From Ruegeria lacuscaerulensis (GTDB taxonomy: Bacteria; Pseudomonadota; Alphaproteobacteria; Rhodobacterales; Rhodobacteraceae): a stretch of 64,000 nt of DNA. The stretch spans positions 62,001 through 126,000 of the forward strand of contig NZ_WQGO01000007.1 in assembly GCF_013034685.1 (NCBI RefSeq), in the 5' to 3' direction. The notes under the pieces are model-generated. The model did no database searches. It was not told the origin of the DNA and saw nothing but the letters and a program-made list of their open reading frames with translations. Below are positions 9,940-19,238 of the stretch, in pieces (position 1 is the first letter of the stretch; each line of letters opens with the position of its first letter). The position numbers were made by a program, and so were the translations under genes.

Positions 9940-10388
9940 AGCGCCTTTTCCTGATCTTCGCCCTAATCGCCTCACCCCTGTTTGCGGTGCAGCCTGATGA
10001 AGTGCTGGACGATCCGGTTCTTGAACAACGCGCCCGCGATCTGAGCACCGGGCTGCGGTGCCTTGTTTGCCGCAACGAAAGTATCGACGAAAGCAACGCT
10101 GATCTGGCCCGTGACCTGCGCCTATTGTTGCGCGAGCGTCTGGTTGCCGGGGACACGGATGACGAGGCGATCCGGTTCATTGTAGATCGTTACGGCGAGT
10201 ATGTCTTGCTGAAGCCAACAGTTACGGGGTCGAACCTGATGTTGTGGCTGGCCGGTCCGATCATGCTATTGATCGCCGCTGCGATGGGGTGGAATTTCCT
10301 GAGAAAACGTTCGGACGTTCAGGCCGCGGGCTCGGATACGCTCAGCGAGGCGGAAAAGAAGCGATTGGAACAAATTCTCAAGGACTAA
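9936..10388 (+). CDS. ccmH: Cytochrome c-type biogenesis protein CcmH
   Basis: CcmH is a periplasm-facing thiol oxidoreductase that keeps the apocytochrome CXXCH cysteines reduced for heme attachment. The 150-residue protein begins with a signal/anchor (residues 1-18). The active-site motif is LRCLVCRN (around residue 39), and a second hydrophobic segment at about 104-122 anchors the C-terminus. The ATG overlaps the ccmF stop. The CcmI-like extension is absent here, so ccmI must be separate. Confidence 0.93.
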   Translation: MKRLFLIFALIASPLFAVQPDEVLDDPVLEQRARDLSTGLRCLVCRNESIDESNADLARDLRLLLRERLVAGDTDDEAIRFIVDRYGEYVLLKPTVTGSNLMLWLAGPIMLLIAAAMGWNFLRKRSDVQAAGSDTLSEAEKKRLEQILKD

Positions 10389-10461
10389 CCCTTGGTCGGT
10401 CTTTCCCTTGTGATGTAATTGCGTCAGGGTTTGCCCAAGACTGTTGTTTGGGGGGATCCTG

Positions 10462-11238
10462 ATGAATTACGAAACCGTGTTGCTGGACATCTCGGACAAT
10501 CTGGCGGTGCTGACATTGAACCGGCCCGACAAGATGAACGCGATGACAGCGCAGATGCGGGCCGAGATCGCTCATGCGATGAAACAGGCAGCGACTGATG
10601 CGCGTGCGGTGGTGCTGACTGGCGCGGGCGCTGCCTTTTGTTCCGGGCAGGATCTGGGGGATGCGTCCAGCACCGGCAAGATCGACCTTGAGCGAACCTT
10701 GCGCGATGAATACGAACCGATGCTGGAAACGATCTACAACTGCCCCGTGCCGACCATCGCCGCGGTGAACGGTCCAGCGGCGGGGGCAGGGTGCAATATG
10801 GCGCTATGTGCCGATGTAGTGATTGCCACGGAAAGCGCCTATTTCCTGCAAGCCTTCGCGCGGATCGGGCTGTTGCCGGATGCGGGCGGCACTTGGTTCA
10901 CGCCGCGCCAGATGGGGTTTGCCAAGGCGATGGGCGCCGCACTTTTCGCGGACAAGATCAGCGCCCGGCAAGCAGATGAGTGGGGCATGATTTGGGAGGC
11001 CGTCCCAGACACGGAATTCGACGCACATTGGCGCAAACGGGCGACTTATCTGGCAAATGGTCCGACCGCAGGGTTCAGCGCGATCAAGAAAGCGATCCGT
11101 GGTACTTACGAAAAAACGCTGGACGAACAACTGACGATCGAGGCCCATTTGCAGGGCGAATGCGGACGTTCGCGTGATTTTGCCGAAGGTGTCGTGGCCT
11201 TCATGGAAAAACGCCCCCCGAAATTCGAGGGGCGCTGA
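10462..11238 (+). CDS. paaG: Enoyl-CoA hydratase/isomerase, PaaG-like
   Basis: This is a 258-residue crotonase-fold enzyme. Oxyanion-hole blocks are AFCSGQDLGD and NGPAAGAGCN, and the acidic residue region is LLPDAGGTW. The GQDL, PDAGGTW and DEWGMIW stretches match PaaG, the isomerase that converts the ring epoxide of phenylacetyl-CoA to its oxepin. No other paa genes are next to it, so the phenylacetate role is inferred. An ATG is chosen over an upstream TTG because family alignment starts at MNYETVLL. A generic 2-enoyl-CoA hydratase is the alternative. Confidence 0.75.
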   Translation: MNYETVLLDISDNLAVLTLNRPDKMNAMTAQMRAEIAHAMKQAATDARAVVLTGAGAAFCSGQDLGDASSTGKIDLERTLRDEYEPMLETIYNCPVPTIAAVNGPAAGAGCNMALCADVVIATESAYFLQAFARIGLLPDAGGTWFTPRQMGFAKAMGAALFADKISARQADEWGMIWEAVPDTEFDAHWRKRATYLANGPTAGFSAIKKAIRGTYEKTLDEQLTIEAHLQGECGRSRDFAEGVVAFMEKRPPKFEGR

Positions 11239-11241
11239 TCG

Positions 11242-12255
11242 TCAGGCGCGGCGGCGGCGGCGTGTCCGTCGCTCGGGCACGGCATCCTCACCCGTGCCGT
11301 CCGAGGCCGATGAGAACGGCCCCAGCGCATCCGTGATCTGATCCAGAGTAGGGCGCACACCACGCGGCGCGCTGTCCAGCGCTTCGCGCATCTTGCGCAG
11401 GTGATCGGGCATCGTGCCGCAGCAGCCACCGATGATTGTTGCGCCTGCATCGCGGGCCATGGCCGCATACTGGCCCATCAACTCGGGCGTGCCGTCATAG
11501 TGGATATGGCCGTTCACATATTTGGGGATACCCGCATTGCCTTTCGAGATCACAGGACGTTCAGTGCCCTGTGCCGCAAAGCCCAGAACTGTACGCAAAA
11601 TGTCCGATGCTCCGGTGCCGCAATTAGCGCCAAAGGCCACGGGCGTGTTCGGTAGCGTTTCAACCAGTTGCGCCAGGTCGGCCGAAGTCACACCCATCAT
11701 GGTGCGCCCTGCGGTGTCGAAGCTCATAGTCCCGCACCAGGGCATGTCGGCCAGCGCAAAGGCTTCGGCGGCAGCGCGGAATTCCTCAGGTGCGCTGATG
11801 GTTTCAAGCCACAGCACATCGGCACCGCCTGCTTTCAACGCTTCGGCCTGCTCGTGGAACATCTCGACGGCACCTTCATGAGAAAGGCTGCCCACGGGCT
11901 CCATAATCTCACCGGTCGGCCCGACCGAGCCCGCGACGATCACGGTGCGGCCGGCCTTGTCGGCCACCTCACGGCCCAGCTCGGCCCCGATGCGGTTCAA
12001 CTCAGCCACGCGGTTCTGCGCGTCGTGGAGTTTCAAACGGGCGGATGTACCGCCAAAGGTGTTGGTCAGGAACAGATCGCTGCCCGCATCGACCGAGCCC
12101 TGATACAAAGCCTTGATCTTGTCAGGCGCGTCTAAATTCCACAGCTCAGGCGCGTCACCGGATTGCAAGCCCATGTTGAACAGGTTTGTTCCGGTGGCCC
12201 CATCGGCCAGAATCGCATCTTTGGTTTCCAGAAGTTTCGTCAGTGCGTTTGTCAT
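11242..12255 (-). CDS. bmt: Betaine-homocysteine S-methyltransferase
   Basis: This 337-residue zinc methyltransferase should move a methyl group from glycine betaine (or a related donor) to homocysteine to make methionine. The zinc ligands are visible as GANCGTG (around residue 210) and the terminal GGCCGT (around residue 277). The N-terminal DGATGTNL is typical. The C-terminus ends in an arginine run, which is unusual. Three stem-loops fill the gap to the upstream gene (see 12266-12357). Donor specificity (betaine versus S-methylmethionine) is inferred. Confidence 0.85.
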   Translation of the reverse strand: MTNALTKLLETKDAILADGATGTNLFNMGLQSGDAPELWNLDAPDKIKALYQGSVDAGSDLFLTNTFGGTSARLKLHDAQNRVAELNRIGAELGREVADKAGRTVIVAGSVGPTGEIMEPVGSLSHEGAVEMFHEQAEALKAGGADVLWLETISAPEEFRAAAEAFALADMPWCGTMSFDTAGRTMMGVTSADLAQLVETLPNTPVAFGANCGTGASDILRTVLGFAAQGTERPVISKGNAGIPKYVNGHIHYDGTPELMGQYAAMARDAGATIIGGCCGTMPDHLRKMREALDSAPRGVRPTLDQITDALGPFSSASDGTGEDAVPERRTRRRRRA

Positions 12256-12265
12256 TGGGCTATCC

Positions 12266-12357
12266 CAAAAAGTCGGCGAAGCCGATAAAACTAAGAAGTC
12301 CCATGTCTCATGACCGGGACTTCAAAGCAAATTCATAAATCTCATGAAGATCATGAG
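12266..12357 (-). promoter_or_regulatory. Structured leader of bmt: three stem-loops, the last terminator-like
   Basis: Read on the minus strand towards bmt there are three hairpins. The first is CTCATGA/TCATGAG with a 3-nt loop (12341-12357). The second is GAAGTCCC/GGGACTTC with a 13-nt loop (12295-12323). The third is TCGGC-TTC-GCCGA (12273-12285) followed by CTTTTT. The last T-run ends about 11 nt before the bmt ATG. TCTCATGA also occurs twice as a direct repeat. This could be an attenuator, a methionine-cycle operator, or simply the terminator of the upstream gene. I do not recognise a known SAM or SAH riboswitch. Confidence 0.45.
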
Positions 12358-12372
12358 GCGGGGCGAATTCCC

Positions 12373-12690
12373 TCAGTCGGTTTCGCTGAGAACCTGCGCC
12401 TTGGCTTGGGGCAGCAGCTCGGCCATCTTGGCACGAATTTCGTCATCCGACGACAGCGAGCCCAGATCGCCAGAGACCTTGCGCACGACATCTTCGTGTC
12501 CGGCCTCCTCGAAATCGGCGATCACAACAGTTTTGGCGTATTCCTCAGCGTCGGCACCGGACTTGCCCAGCTTTTCCGCGGCCCACAGGCCCAGCAGCTT
12601 GTTGCAACGCGCCTGCGCCTTGAACTGCATTTCCTCATCATGGGCGAATTTGGCTTCAAATGCGTTTTCGCGTTCGTCAAACGTGGTCAT
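12373..12690 (-). CDS. ATP synthase zeta-type inhibitor (DUF1476)
   Basis: This 105-residue all-alpha protein matches DUF1476, the family of the alphaproteobacterial F1-ATPase inhibitor subunit zeta known from Paracoccus. The N-terminal inhibitory segment TTFDERENAFEAKFAHDEEM is intact. The rest forms the predicted four-helix domain. It should block ATP hydrolysis by F1 while allowing synthesis. It sits alone, divergent from purC, with bmt downstream. The identity rests on close resemblance to the family N-terminus. Confidence 0.88.
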   Translation of the reverse strand: MTTFDERENAFEAKFAHDEEMQFKAQARCNKLLGLWAAEKLGKSGADAEEYAKTVVIADFEEAGHEDVVRKVSGDLGSLSSDDEIRAKMAELLPQAKAQVLSETD

Positions 12691-12875
12691 GGGTTGGGGA
12701 CCTCTTCGGTTATATCTTCTTGATTGATGATATGACGATAGCCGCGCCCGGACGCAAGGGATTTGCGCTGCGTCAAAGCCTCTCGGTTTACTGCGCTTGC
12801 GGGGAAAGGGGGGTTGGACTATGAGAGCGCCAAGAAGCGGGAATATTCCCGCTCGTCAGTCTGGAAGGGTCGCTT

Positions 12876-13631
12876 ATGGCGCGTCGCAAGAAAATCTACG
12901 AAGGCAAGGCAAAAATTCTGTATGAAGGCCCCGAGCCGGGTACGATCGTCCAGTACTTCAAGGATGATGCCACTGCCTTTAACGCGGAAAAGAAAGACGT
13001 GATCGACGGCAAGGGCGTTCTGAACAACCGCCTGAGCGAGTTTTTCATGACCGGTCTGAATCAGATTGGCGTTCCGACGCACTTCATCCGCCGCCTGAAC
13101 ATGCGTGAACAACTGGTGCGTAGCTGCGAGATTGTGCCGTTGGAAGTGATCGTGCGCAACTATGCTGCCGGGTCGATGTCCAAACGTCTGGGCATTGCCG
13201 AAGGCACGCAATTGCCGCGTCCGATCGTCGAGTATTGCTACAAGGATGACGCCCTGGGTGATCCACTGGTGACCGAGGAACATATCGCCGCCTTTGGCTG
13301 GGCCAGCCAGCAGGACATGGATGATATTCTCAGCCTTGCGCTGCGGGTGAATGATTTCCTCAGCGGCATGATGCTGGCGGTGGGTATTCGTCTGGTCGAT
13401 TTCAAGATCGAAATCGGGCGCGTGTACGAAGGCGATTTCCAGCGCCTGATTATCGCCGATGAGATCAGCCCCGACAGTTGCCGTCTGTGGGACATCGAAA
13501 GCGGTCAGAAGCTGGACAAGGACGTATTCCGTCGCGATCTGGGCAGCCTGACGGATGCCTATTCCGAGGTCGCGCGCCGTCTGGGCGTTCTGCCCAAAAG
13601 CAATGTGACCAAGCCTACGCTGATCAACTGA
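12876..13631 (+). CDS. purC: Phosphoribosylaminoimidazole-succinocarboxamide synthase
   Basis: PurC condenses CAIR with aspartate in purine synthesis. The 251-residue protein has the expected [15 protein letters not shown]-terminus, the ATP-site region [14 protein letters not shown] (around residue 90) and the late block [16 protein letters not shown]. The gene is divergent from the zeta subunit gene. A strong hairpin terminator follows its stop, so purS downstream may need its own promoter. Confidence 0.97.
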   Translation: MARRKKIYEGKAKILYEGPEPGTIVQYFKDDATAFNAEKKDVIDGKGVLNNRLSEFFMTGLNQIGVPTHFIRRLNMREQLVRSCEIVPLEVIVRNYAAGSMSKRLGIAEGTQLPRPIVEYCYKDDALGDPLVTEEHIAAFGWASQQDMDDILSLALRVNDFLSGMMLAVGIRLVDFKIEIGRVYEGDFQRLIIADEISPDSCRLWDIESGQKLDKDVFRRDLGSLTDAYSEVARRLGVLPKSNVTKPTLIN

Positions 13632-13657
13632 TCTGCCTCGCTTGCGTGGAATACTGG

Positions 13658-13690
13658 AAACGCCGTGCCCTTGCGCGGCGTTTTTGCTTT
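13658..13690 (+). terminator. Intrinsic terminator after purC
   Basis: AAACGCCG and CGGCGTTT form the stem around an inner GC/GC pairing, and a T-run (13681-13685, then further T's) follows. It is well placed 27 nt after the purC stop. Confidence 0.8.
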
Positions 13691-13808
13691 TGCGCCGGTT
13701 CCTGCGGCAAACTGCGTGCGGACAAGGGTTGTCGAATGGCAAAAGGCGCGCTATCCCCCGCGCAACGGAACGGGCCGCGACTTTTGGCCCTTAGCTGGAG
13801 TTGCAGGA

Positions 13809-14039
13809 ATGAAAGCACGTGTGCATGTGATGCTCAAGAATGGGGTTCTCGACCCGCAGGGCGAGGCCGTGCGCCACGCATTGGGTGCCATGGGCTTTGA
13901 TCAGGTCGAAGGCGTGCGTCAGGGCAAGGTGATCGACCTTGAGCTGGCCGACGGCGCGACCGAAGCCGACGTGACCCAGATGTGCGAAAAACTGTTGGCA
14001 AACACAGTCATCGAACGCTACGAGATCGAACTGGTCTAA
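13809..14039 (+). CDS. purS: Phosphoribosylformylglycinamidine synthase subunit PurS
   Basis: PurS is the small structural subunit that bridges PurL and PurQ in FGAM synthase. The 76-residue protein (KARVHVMLKNGVLDPQG, then GFDQVEGVRQGKVIDLEL) is a full-length member. I use the ATG with a GCAGGA ribosome-binding sequence; the frame is open further upstream but that part is not PurS-like. A zinc dehydrogenase gene lies between it and purQ. Confidence 0.94.
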   Translation: MKARVHVMLKNGVLDPQGEAVRHALGAMGFDQVEGVRQGKVIDLELADGATEADVTQMCEKLLANTVIERYEIELV

Positions 14040-14043
14040 GCGG

Positions 14044-15087
14044 ATGCGGGCGGCGCGTCTAATCACCTATCGCCAGCCGCTCGAGCTGGCCTCGGTTTCC
14101 GATCCGGAACCGGGAGAGGACGGTGTGGTTCTGCGCGTGCTGGCCTGCGGCGTGTGCCGTTCCGACTGGCATGCATGGTCCGGTGCGGACCCCGATGTTG
14201 TCCTTCCCATGATTCCCGGACACGAATTCTGTGGCGAGGTGGTTGCGGTTGGCGCGCGTGTCAGCCGTTGGAAGGCAGGGGATCGGGTGATCGCGCCCTT
14301 CATTCTGGCTTGCGGCCATTGCCCGGATTGCGCGCAAGGCCATCAGACAATCTGCGCCGATCAGGTGGTGCCTGGCTTTACCTGCGATGGCGCATTTGCT
14401 GAATATGTCTCGGTGGCGCATGCAGATGCCAATCTTTCGGTGTTGCCTGACACAATGGCTCCTGAAATTGCTGCTGCCTTGGGCTGTCGTGTCACGACGG
14501 CCTGGCAGGCCCTGGTGGGGCGTGCGCAGTTGCAAGGCGGTGAATGGCTAGCGGTTTTCGGCGGCGGTGGAGTAGGGATATCGACCCTGTTGCTGGGCAA
14601 GGCGCTGGGTGCGCGCGTGATCGTTGTGGATATCGCCGACGACAAGTTGAACTACGCCAAAACTCTGGGTGCAGATGCGGTGGTCAACGCGGCGACCAGC
14701 AATGCGCCCGAGTCTATCAAGGAGATCACCGGCGGTGGTGCTCAAGTCGCGATCGAGGCGCTGGGGATCGAAACCACGACAGTCGCCGCCATGAAATCTC
14801 TGCGCAAGCTGGGTCGCATGGTTCAGATTGGAATGCCTGCCGGACCGCACAGCAACATGACCTTGCCGATGGATGCGCTTTATTCCGGTCAACTTGCCGT
14901 ATTCGGAACCCGCGGTATGCCCAGCTGGCGCTACCCCTCACTTTTGTCGTTGATTGCAGGGGGCAGTGTTGATCTGAGCCCGCTGGTGACGCGGCATATT
15001 TCTCTGTCCCAGGTAAGCCAAGAACTTGCCGCCTTTGACCACCCGACGCCGCCCGGCGTCGCGGTTGTCACCGATTTCACGCATTAG
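14044..15087 (+). CDS. Zinc-dependent alcohol dehydrogenase family protein
   Basis: This 347-residue medium-chain dehydrogenase has the catalytic zinc ligands CGVCRSDWH (around residue 37) and GHEFCGEV. The four-cysteine structural zinc lobe is [15 protein letters not shown] (around residues 91-105). The Rossmann glycine motif is FGGGGVGIS (around residue 173). It should oxidise an alcohol or reduce an aldehyde with NAD(P)H; the substrate is unknown. It starts 4 nt after purS and ends 11 nt before purQ, so it is embedded in the purine operon. Confidence 0.86.
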   Translation: MRAARLITYRQPLELASVSDPEPGEDGVVLRVLACGVCRSDWHAWSGADPDVVLPMIPGHEFCGEVVAVGARVSRWKAGDRVIAPFILACGHCPDCAQGHQTICADQVVPGFTCDGAFAEYVSVAHADANLSVLPDTMAPEIAAALGCRVTTAWQALVGRAQLQGGEWLAVFGGGGVGISTLLLGKALGARVIVVDIADDKLNYAKTLGADAVVNAATSNAPESIKEITGGGAQVAIEALGIETTTVAAMKSLRKLGRMVQIGMPAGPHSNMTLPMDALYSGQLAVFGTRGMPSWRYPSLLSLIAGGSVDLSPLVTRHISLSQVSQELAAFDHPTPPGVAVVTDFTH

Positions 15088-15098
15088 GAGGCCCCGCC

Positions 15099-15767
15099 AT
15101 GCGCGCAGCAGTCATCGTATTCCCCGGCTCCAACTGTGACCGGGACCTGGCCGTGGCCTTTGAACAGGCCGGTTTTCAGGTCGACATGGTCTGGCACAAG
15201 GATGCCGCTCTGCCCGAGGGCGTGGACATTGTGGGCGTGCCCGGCGGGTTCTCGTACGGCGATTACCTGCGCTGCGGTGCGATTGCCGCGCAGTCGCCCA
15301 TCTGCAAGGCGGTAATCGATCATACCGAGCGTGGCGGCTATGCCGTCGGCATTTGCAACGGCTTCCAGATCCTGACCGAAACCGGGATCCTGCCGGGGGC
15401 GCTGCTGCGCAACGCGGGCCTGAAGTACATCTGCAAGACCGTCGGCCTGAAAGTTCAAACCAGCGACAGCGCCTTTACGCAGGGCTACAACGCAGGTGAC
15501 GAGATCGGCGTGCCGATTGCCCATCATGATGGAAACTATTTTGCTGACGACGCAACATTGTCCACGCTTCGTGATCAAGATCGCATCGCATTCACCTATA
15601 CCGAGAATCCGAATGGCTCGGTCGGGGACATCGCAGGCATCTTGTCGGAAAACCGCAGGGTTCTCGGGATGATGCCGCACCCTGAACGGGCGGCGGATCA
15701 GGGCCATGGCGGCACAGACGGAACGGCATTGTTCCGCGCATTATCAGGCGTTCTTGCTCCGGCGTGA
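15099..15767 (+). CDS. purQ: Phosphoribosylformylglycinamidine synthase subunit PurQ
   Basis: PurQ is the class I glutaminase that feeds ammonia to PurL. The 222-residue protein carries [11 protein letters not shown], the nucleophile motif GICNGFQ (Cys around residue 86) and the histidine/glutamate pair in MMPHPERA near the end. An AGGAGG Shine-Dalgarno precedes the ATG. It follows the inserted dehydrogenase by 11 nt. A sensor kinase gene starts 37 nt downstream. Confidence 0.96.
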   Translation: MRAAVIVFPGSNCDRDLAVAFEQAGFQVDMVWHKDAALPEGVDIVGVPGGFSYGDYLRCGAIAAQSPICKAVIDHTERGGYAVGICNGFQILTETGILPGALLRNAGLKYICKTVGLKVQTSDSAFTQGYNAGDEIGVPIAHHDGNYFADDATLSTLRDQDRIAFTYTENPNGSVGDIAGILSENRRVLGMMPHPERAADQGHGGTDGTALFRALSGVLAPA

Positions 15768-15804
15768 CTTGAGGAACCGATTCAGCCCGCGTAGTTTCCG
15801 GGGC

Positions 15805-17583
15805 ATGAGTTCCGACAATCGTTCAGGCTGGTCTTCTTTCAAGACCCCGTTTCAAGGCGCCCCTTTGGGGTGGCGTTTGCGCGTTGCGGTCACGGTTCTT
15901 CTTCTGGCAACCGTGGCGACGATTTGGGTCACGAACCGGTTGCTGACCGACCGCTTTACTGAATCCACACGCAACCGCGCTGAACTGCGGCTGGCTTTGT
16001 ACTCCGGAAATTTACTGAGCGAACTACGCCGCAATGCTATTGTTCCGCAGCTTTTGGCACGCGATCCCAGCCTGATCTCGGCCTTGCAGTCTAGTGACTA
16101 TACGCTCTCCAGCCAACGCTTGATTTCATTTGTCGAGGAAATCGGTGCAGCCTCACTGATGCTATTGGACGGTGATGGTCTGACACGGGCGGCGACGGAC
16201 AGGAACCGTCTTGGCGAAGGGCACAGAAACTCGCCTTATTTCATTGATGCGGTTCGCTCCAACGCGACGATCTTCACAGTGATACAGACAGAGTCCGGTG
16301 GATACAGCTTTGTCTATTCGCGCCGGATTGAGGCGAATGCCGAAGTCCTCGGTGTCATCGTGGTCGAGGTCGATCTGCAAAAGTTCGAACGCGCTTGGGC
16401 CGGAATCTCGGATGCCGTTATGGTGGCGGACAGCACCGGGACCGTGATCCTTTCCACAGAACCCAAATGGCGAGGGCTGGACGAAAACACCGCCATTCAA
16501 CGCCAATCGCCGGATTCTGCCATCGAACGCGCCATACGTGCCACCGCAGATTGGACAGCCCTGCCTGCCGACGCCTATGTGCAGGGTGAGGCCGTGATGC
16601 GCATGGAAACCCGCATTCCATTTCGTGGATGGAAGATGACATCATTCACGACCTATTCCTCGATCCGGGAAAAAGTGAACAGCGTCATCGCGTTGGAGAT
16701 TATGGGCTTTGCGATTCTTCTGGCGCTGGCCTTCTATGCGCTCAGCCGCCGAGCCACGTTCCGCATGACGCTGTTTCAGCGCGAGTCGGCAGAGCTTCGC
16801 GCATTGAACGCCCGCTTGCAGCGGGAAATTGCTGAACGTGAACGGGTAGAAAAGACGCTGGAAGTGGCTGAGCAGACGCTGGCACAAAGCTCGAAACTTG
16901 CGGCGTTGGGTGAGATGTCGGCAGCCGTCAGTCATGAGCTTAATCAACCTCTGGCTGCAATGAAAACCTATCTGGCCGGGGCACGCCTTTTGCTGCGCCG
17001 CAACCGTCCCGAAGAGGCATTGGCCAGCTTTGGTCGCATAGACGGGCTGATTGAGCGGATGGGGGCGATCACCCGCCAGCTCAAGTCTTACGCAAGAAAG
17101 GGGGCGGACGCGTTTTCCCCTGTAAATCTTGGCGAAGCGCTGGCCTCGGCCTTGTCAATGATGGAACCACAGTTGCGGCAACGCCATGTTAAGATCACTC
17201 AGATTCTGCCCGAAGAACCGGTATTGGCCATGGGCGACCGGATGCGGATCGAGCAGGTTATGGTAAACCTCTTGCGCAACGCGCTGGACGCCACCAAGTC
17301 AGTATCTGAGCCCGACGTTGAAATCATTTTGGCAGCAGGCGATATGGCGGTGTTGACGGTGCGCGACAATGGGCATGGTATCGAAGATATCGAGAACCTG
17401 TTCGAGCCGTTCTATACCACCAAGCAGCCGGGCGACGGGGTTGGGCTGGGGCTTGCCATCTCCTCTGGGATCGTGAACGACCATGGAGGACGGCTGACCG
17501 CCCGCAACAGTCCCAACGGGGGCGCGGTGTTCGAGATGCAGTTGCCAATACTTGGAAGCGATGGCCTAGAGGCCGCGGAATAA
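15805..17583 (+). CDS. dctB: Sensor histidine kinase, DctB-like
   Basis: This 592-residue membrane kinase has a TM segment at about residues 25-45, a periplasmic double-PAS-type sensor region to about 285, and a second TM at about 290-310. A coiled linker leads to the phospho-acceptor histidine H377 (AAVSHELNQPL), followed by N, G1 and G2 boxes (NLLRNALDA, DNGHGI, GVGLGLAI). The architecture fits DctB C4-dicarboxylate sensors. I start at MSSDNRSG because the in-frame region upstream overlaps purQ. No dicarboxylate transporter is next to it, so the ligand is inferred. The response regulator follows 12 nt later. Confidence 0.82.
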   Translation: MSSDNRSGWSSFKTPFQGAPLGWRLRVAVTVLLLATVATIWVTNRLLTDRFTESTRNRAELRLALYSGNLLSELRRNAIVPQLLARDPSLISALQSSDYTLSSQRLISFVEEIGAASLMLLDGDGLTRAATDRNRLGEGHRNSPYFIDAVRSNATIFTVIQTESGGYSFVYSRRIEANAEVLGVIVVEVDLQKFERAWAGISDAVMVADSTGTVILSTEPKWRGLDENTAIQRQSPDSAIERAIRATADWTALPADAYVQGEAVMRMETRIPFRGWKMTSFTTYSSIREKVNSVIALEIMGFAILLALAFYALSRRATFRMTLFQRESAELRALNARLQREIAERERVEKTLEVAEQTLAQSSKLAALGEMSAAVSHELNQPLAAMKTYLAGARLLLRRNRPEEALASFGRIDGLIERMGAITRQLKSYARKGADAFSPVNLGEALASALSMMEPQLRQRHVKITQILPEEPVLAMGDRMRIEQVMVNLLRNALDATKSVSEPDVEIILAAGDMAVLTVRDNGHGIEDIENLFEPFYTTKQPGDGVGLGLAISSGIVNDHGGRLTARNSPNGGAVFEMQLPILGSDGLEAAE

Positions 17584-17595
17584 CGGGGTAAGAAA

Positions 17596-18930
17596 ATGGC
17601 ACAAGCCATGAAGATCGCCATTGTGGACGACGAACAGGATATGCGCCAGTCGATCAGTCAATGGCTGGCACTGTCGGGATATGACACCGAAACCTTTGCC
17701 AGCGCCGAGGATGCGCTCAAGGTATTAGGGCCGGACTACCCCGGCATCGTGATCTCGGACATCAAGATGCCCGGTATGGACGGCATTCAGTTGCTGAAGA
17801 AACTCATGGGCGCGGACAGTACACTGCCGGTGATCATGATCACCGGGCATGGGGACGTGCCTATGGCGGTTGAGGCGATGCGCGTGGGCGCGTTCGACTT
17901 TCTGGAAAAGCCCTTCAACCCCGACCGGATGTCCGAACTGGCCAAACGCGCCAGCAACGCCCGTCGTCTGACGCTCGACAACCGGGCTTTGCGGCGTGAG
18001 TTGTCCGATGGCACCCAGATCATGAGCAAACTGATCGGGGCCAGTCCGGTCATGGAGCGCCTACGCGAAGATATTCTGGATCTGGGACAGGCCGATGGGC
18101 ATGTTCTGATCGACGGTGAAACCGGAACTGGCAAGACTTTGGTGGCGCACGCTCTGCACGCCGTGGGCAGTCGGGCAGGCAAGAAATTCGTGCTGATCTC
18201 ATGCGCAGCCTTGGAGGAAGAGGCGCTGTCCAAACGGTTGTTCGGGCCTATGATGCCCGAGGATGCGCAATTGCCTGCCATTGAAGAGGCGCGTGGCGGC
18301 ACGTTGGTCTTGGAAGATGTCGAAGCGTTGAGCGACACGTTGCAGGCGCGATTGCTGAGCGTGATGAATGATCAGGGCACACCTGCCGAAACGCGCATTA
18401 TCGCAATTTCGAATTTGCAGGAGGCGGGAAAGACCTCGGAAGATGTTCTGCGGCCGGACTTGTTCTATCGGCTGGCTGCGCTGCGCATCACCATGCCGCC
18501 GCTGCGCCAGCGCGGCGAAGATATCCTGACGCTATTCACACGCCTTAGCGAGCAATTTGCCGAGGAATATGGCTGTGATGCACCGCAGGTCAGTGCGCAG
18601 GAGGCCGCGCAGCTGTTGCAGGCACCGTGGCCGGGTAATGTGCGGCAGCTTATTAACATTGCGGAACGTGCGGTTCTGCAATCACGGCGCGGGTCTGGAA
18701 CGATCGCATCGTTGTTGATGTCGGATCATGAAGAGATGCAACCGGTTATGACCACAGAGGGCAAGCCGCTGAAAGAATATGTTGAGGCGTTCGAGCGGAT
18801 GCTAATCGACAATACCATGCGCCGACACAAAGGCTCGATCGCTTCGGTGATGGATGAGCTGTGTCTGCCGCGTCGGACGTTGAATGAGAAAATGGCCAAG
18901 TACGGCCTGCAGCGATCAGATTATTTGTAA
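17596..18930 (+). CDS. dctD: Response regulator of the DctD/NtrC type lacking the sigma-54 contact loop
   Basis: The 444-residue protein has a receiver domain (phospho-acceptor D55 in SDIKMPG), an AAA+ domain and a C-terminal Fis-like helix-turn-helix (RHKGSIASVMDELCLPRRTLNEK). Walker A is intact (GETGTGKT, around residue 178). The next section reads LSKRLFGPMMPEDAQ and then GGTLVLED. The GAFTGA loop that contacts sigma-54 is missing, and the Walker B acid pair is altered. By analogy with Rhodobacter NtrC, it may work through sigma-70 or bind DNA without remodelling sigma-54. It partners the DctB-like kinase upstream. Confidence 0.82.
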   Translation: MAQAMKIAIVDDEQDMRQSISQWLALSGYDTETFASAEDALKVLGPDYPGIVISDIKMPGMDGIQLLKKLMGADSTLPVIMITGHGDVPMAVEAMRVGAFDFLEKPFNPDRMSELAKRASNARRLTLDNRALRRELSDGTQIMSKLIGASPVMERLREDILDLGQADGHVLIDGETGTGKTLVAHALHAVGSRAGKKFVLISCAALEEEALSKRLFGPMMPEDAQLPAIEEARGGTLVLEDVEALSDTLQARLLSVMNDQGTPAETRIIAISNLQEAGKTSEDVLRPDLFYRLAALRITMPPLRQRGEDILTLFTRLSEQFAEEYGCDAPQVSAQEAAQLLQAPWPGNVRQLINIAERAVLQSRRGSGTIASLLMSDHEEMQPVMTTEGKPLKEYVEAFERMLIDNTMRRHKGSIASVMDELCLPRRTLNEKMAKYGLQRSDYL

Positions 18931-18937
18931 AATGGAG

Positions 18938-18997
18938 GAGGGGGCCAGCCCCCTCTTGAGCCTTTGGCTCAATTCACCCCCGAGGTATTTTTGAACA
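18938..18997. repeat. Tandem-hairpin terminator-like repeat, copy 1
   Basis: Two perfect stem-loops follow the dctD stop: GAGGGGGC/GCCCCCTC (18938-18955, loop CA) and TTGAGCC/GGCTCAA (18956-18972, loop TTT). They are followed by CCCCCGAGGTATTTTT and a purine-rich tail. The same architecture recurs at 37532-37582. It probably terminates transcription and looks like a dispersed genomic repeat. Confidence 0.65.
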
Positions 18998-19238
18998 GAA
19001 GAAGTATGGCGGCGGGTCAGAATGCGGCGTTGTGCAGTTTGCCCATTGTCTTTTCCACAGGACTGCTTTTATTGTGCTTGAACGGGCCGGGCCGTTTTTG
19101 GTGCCCAAAAGTCCCGAATCTTTGAGTTTCGCTGCAACGCCGCAGGTGGTGACCTGATCCCACACAGGCCGCGCAGACCGATTGTGCCCCGAACCGGGGC
19201 AGTTGAACGCCTGAACCCGTGGATGCGGGTGAAAGGAA
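18998..19238. other. Intergenic stretch without recognisable gene
   Basis: This stretch lies between the dctD terminator-like repeat and the proposed rne promoter. A long minus-strand open frame covers it and extends into rne, but it has no family resemblance and no good ribosome-binding site. I see no gene here. Confidence 0.5.
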
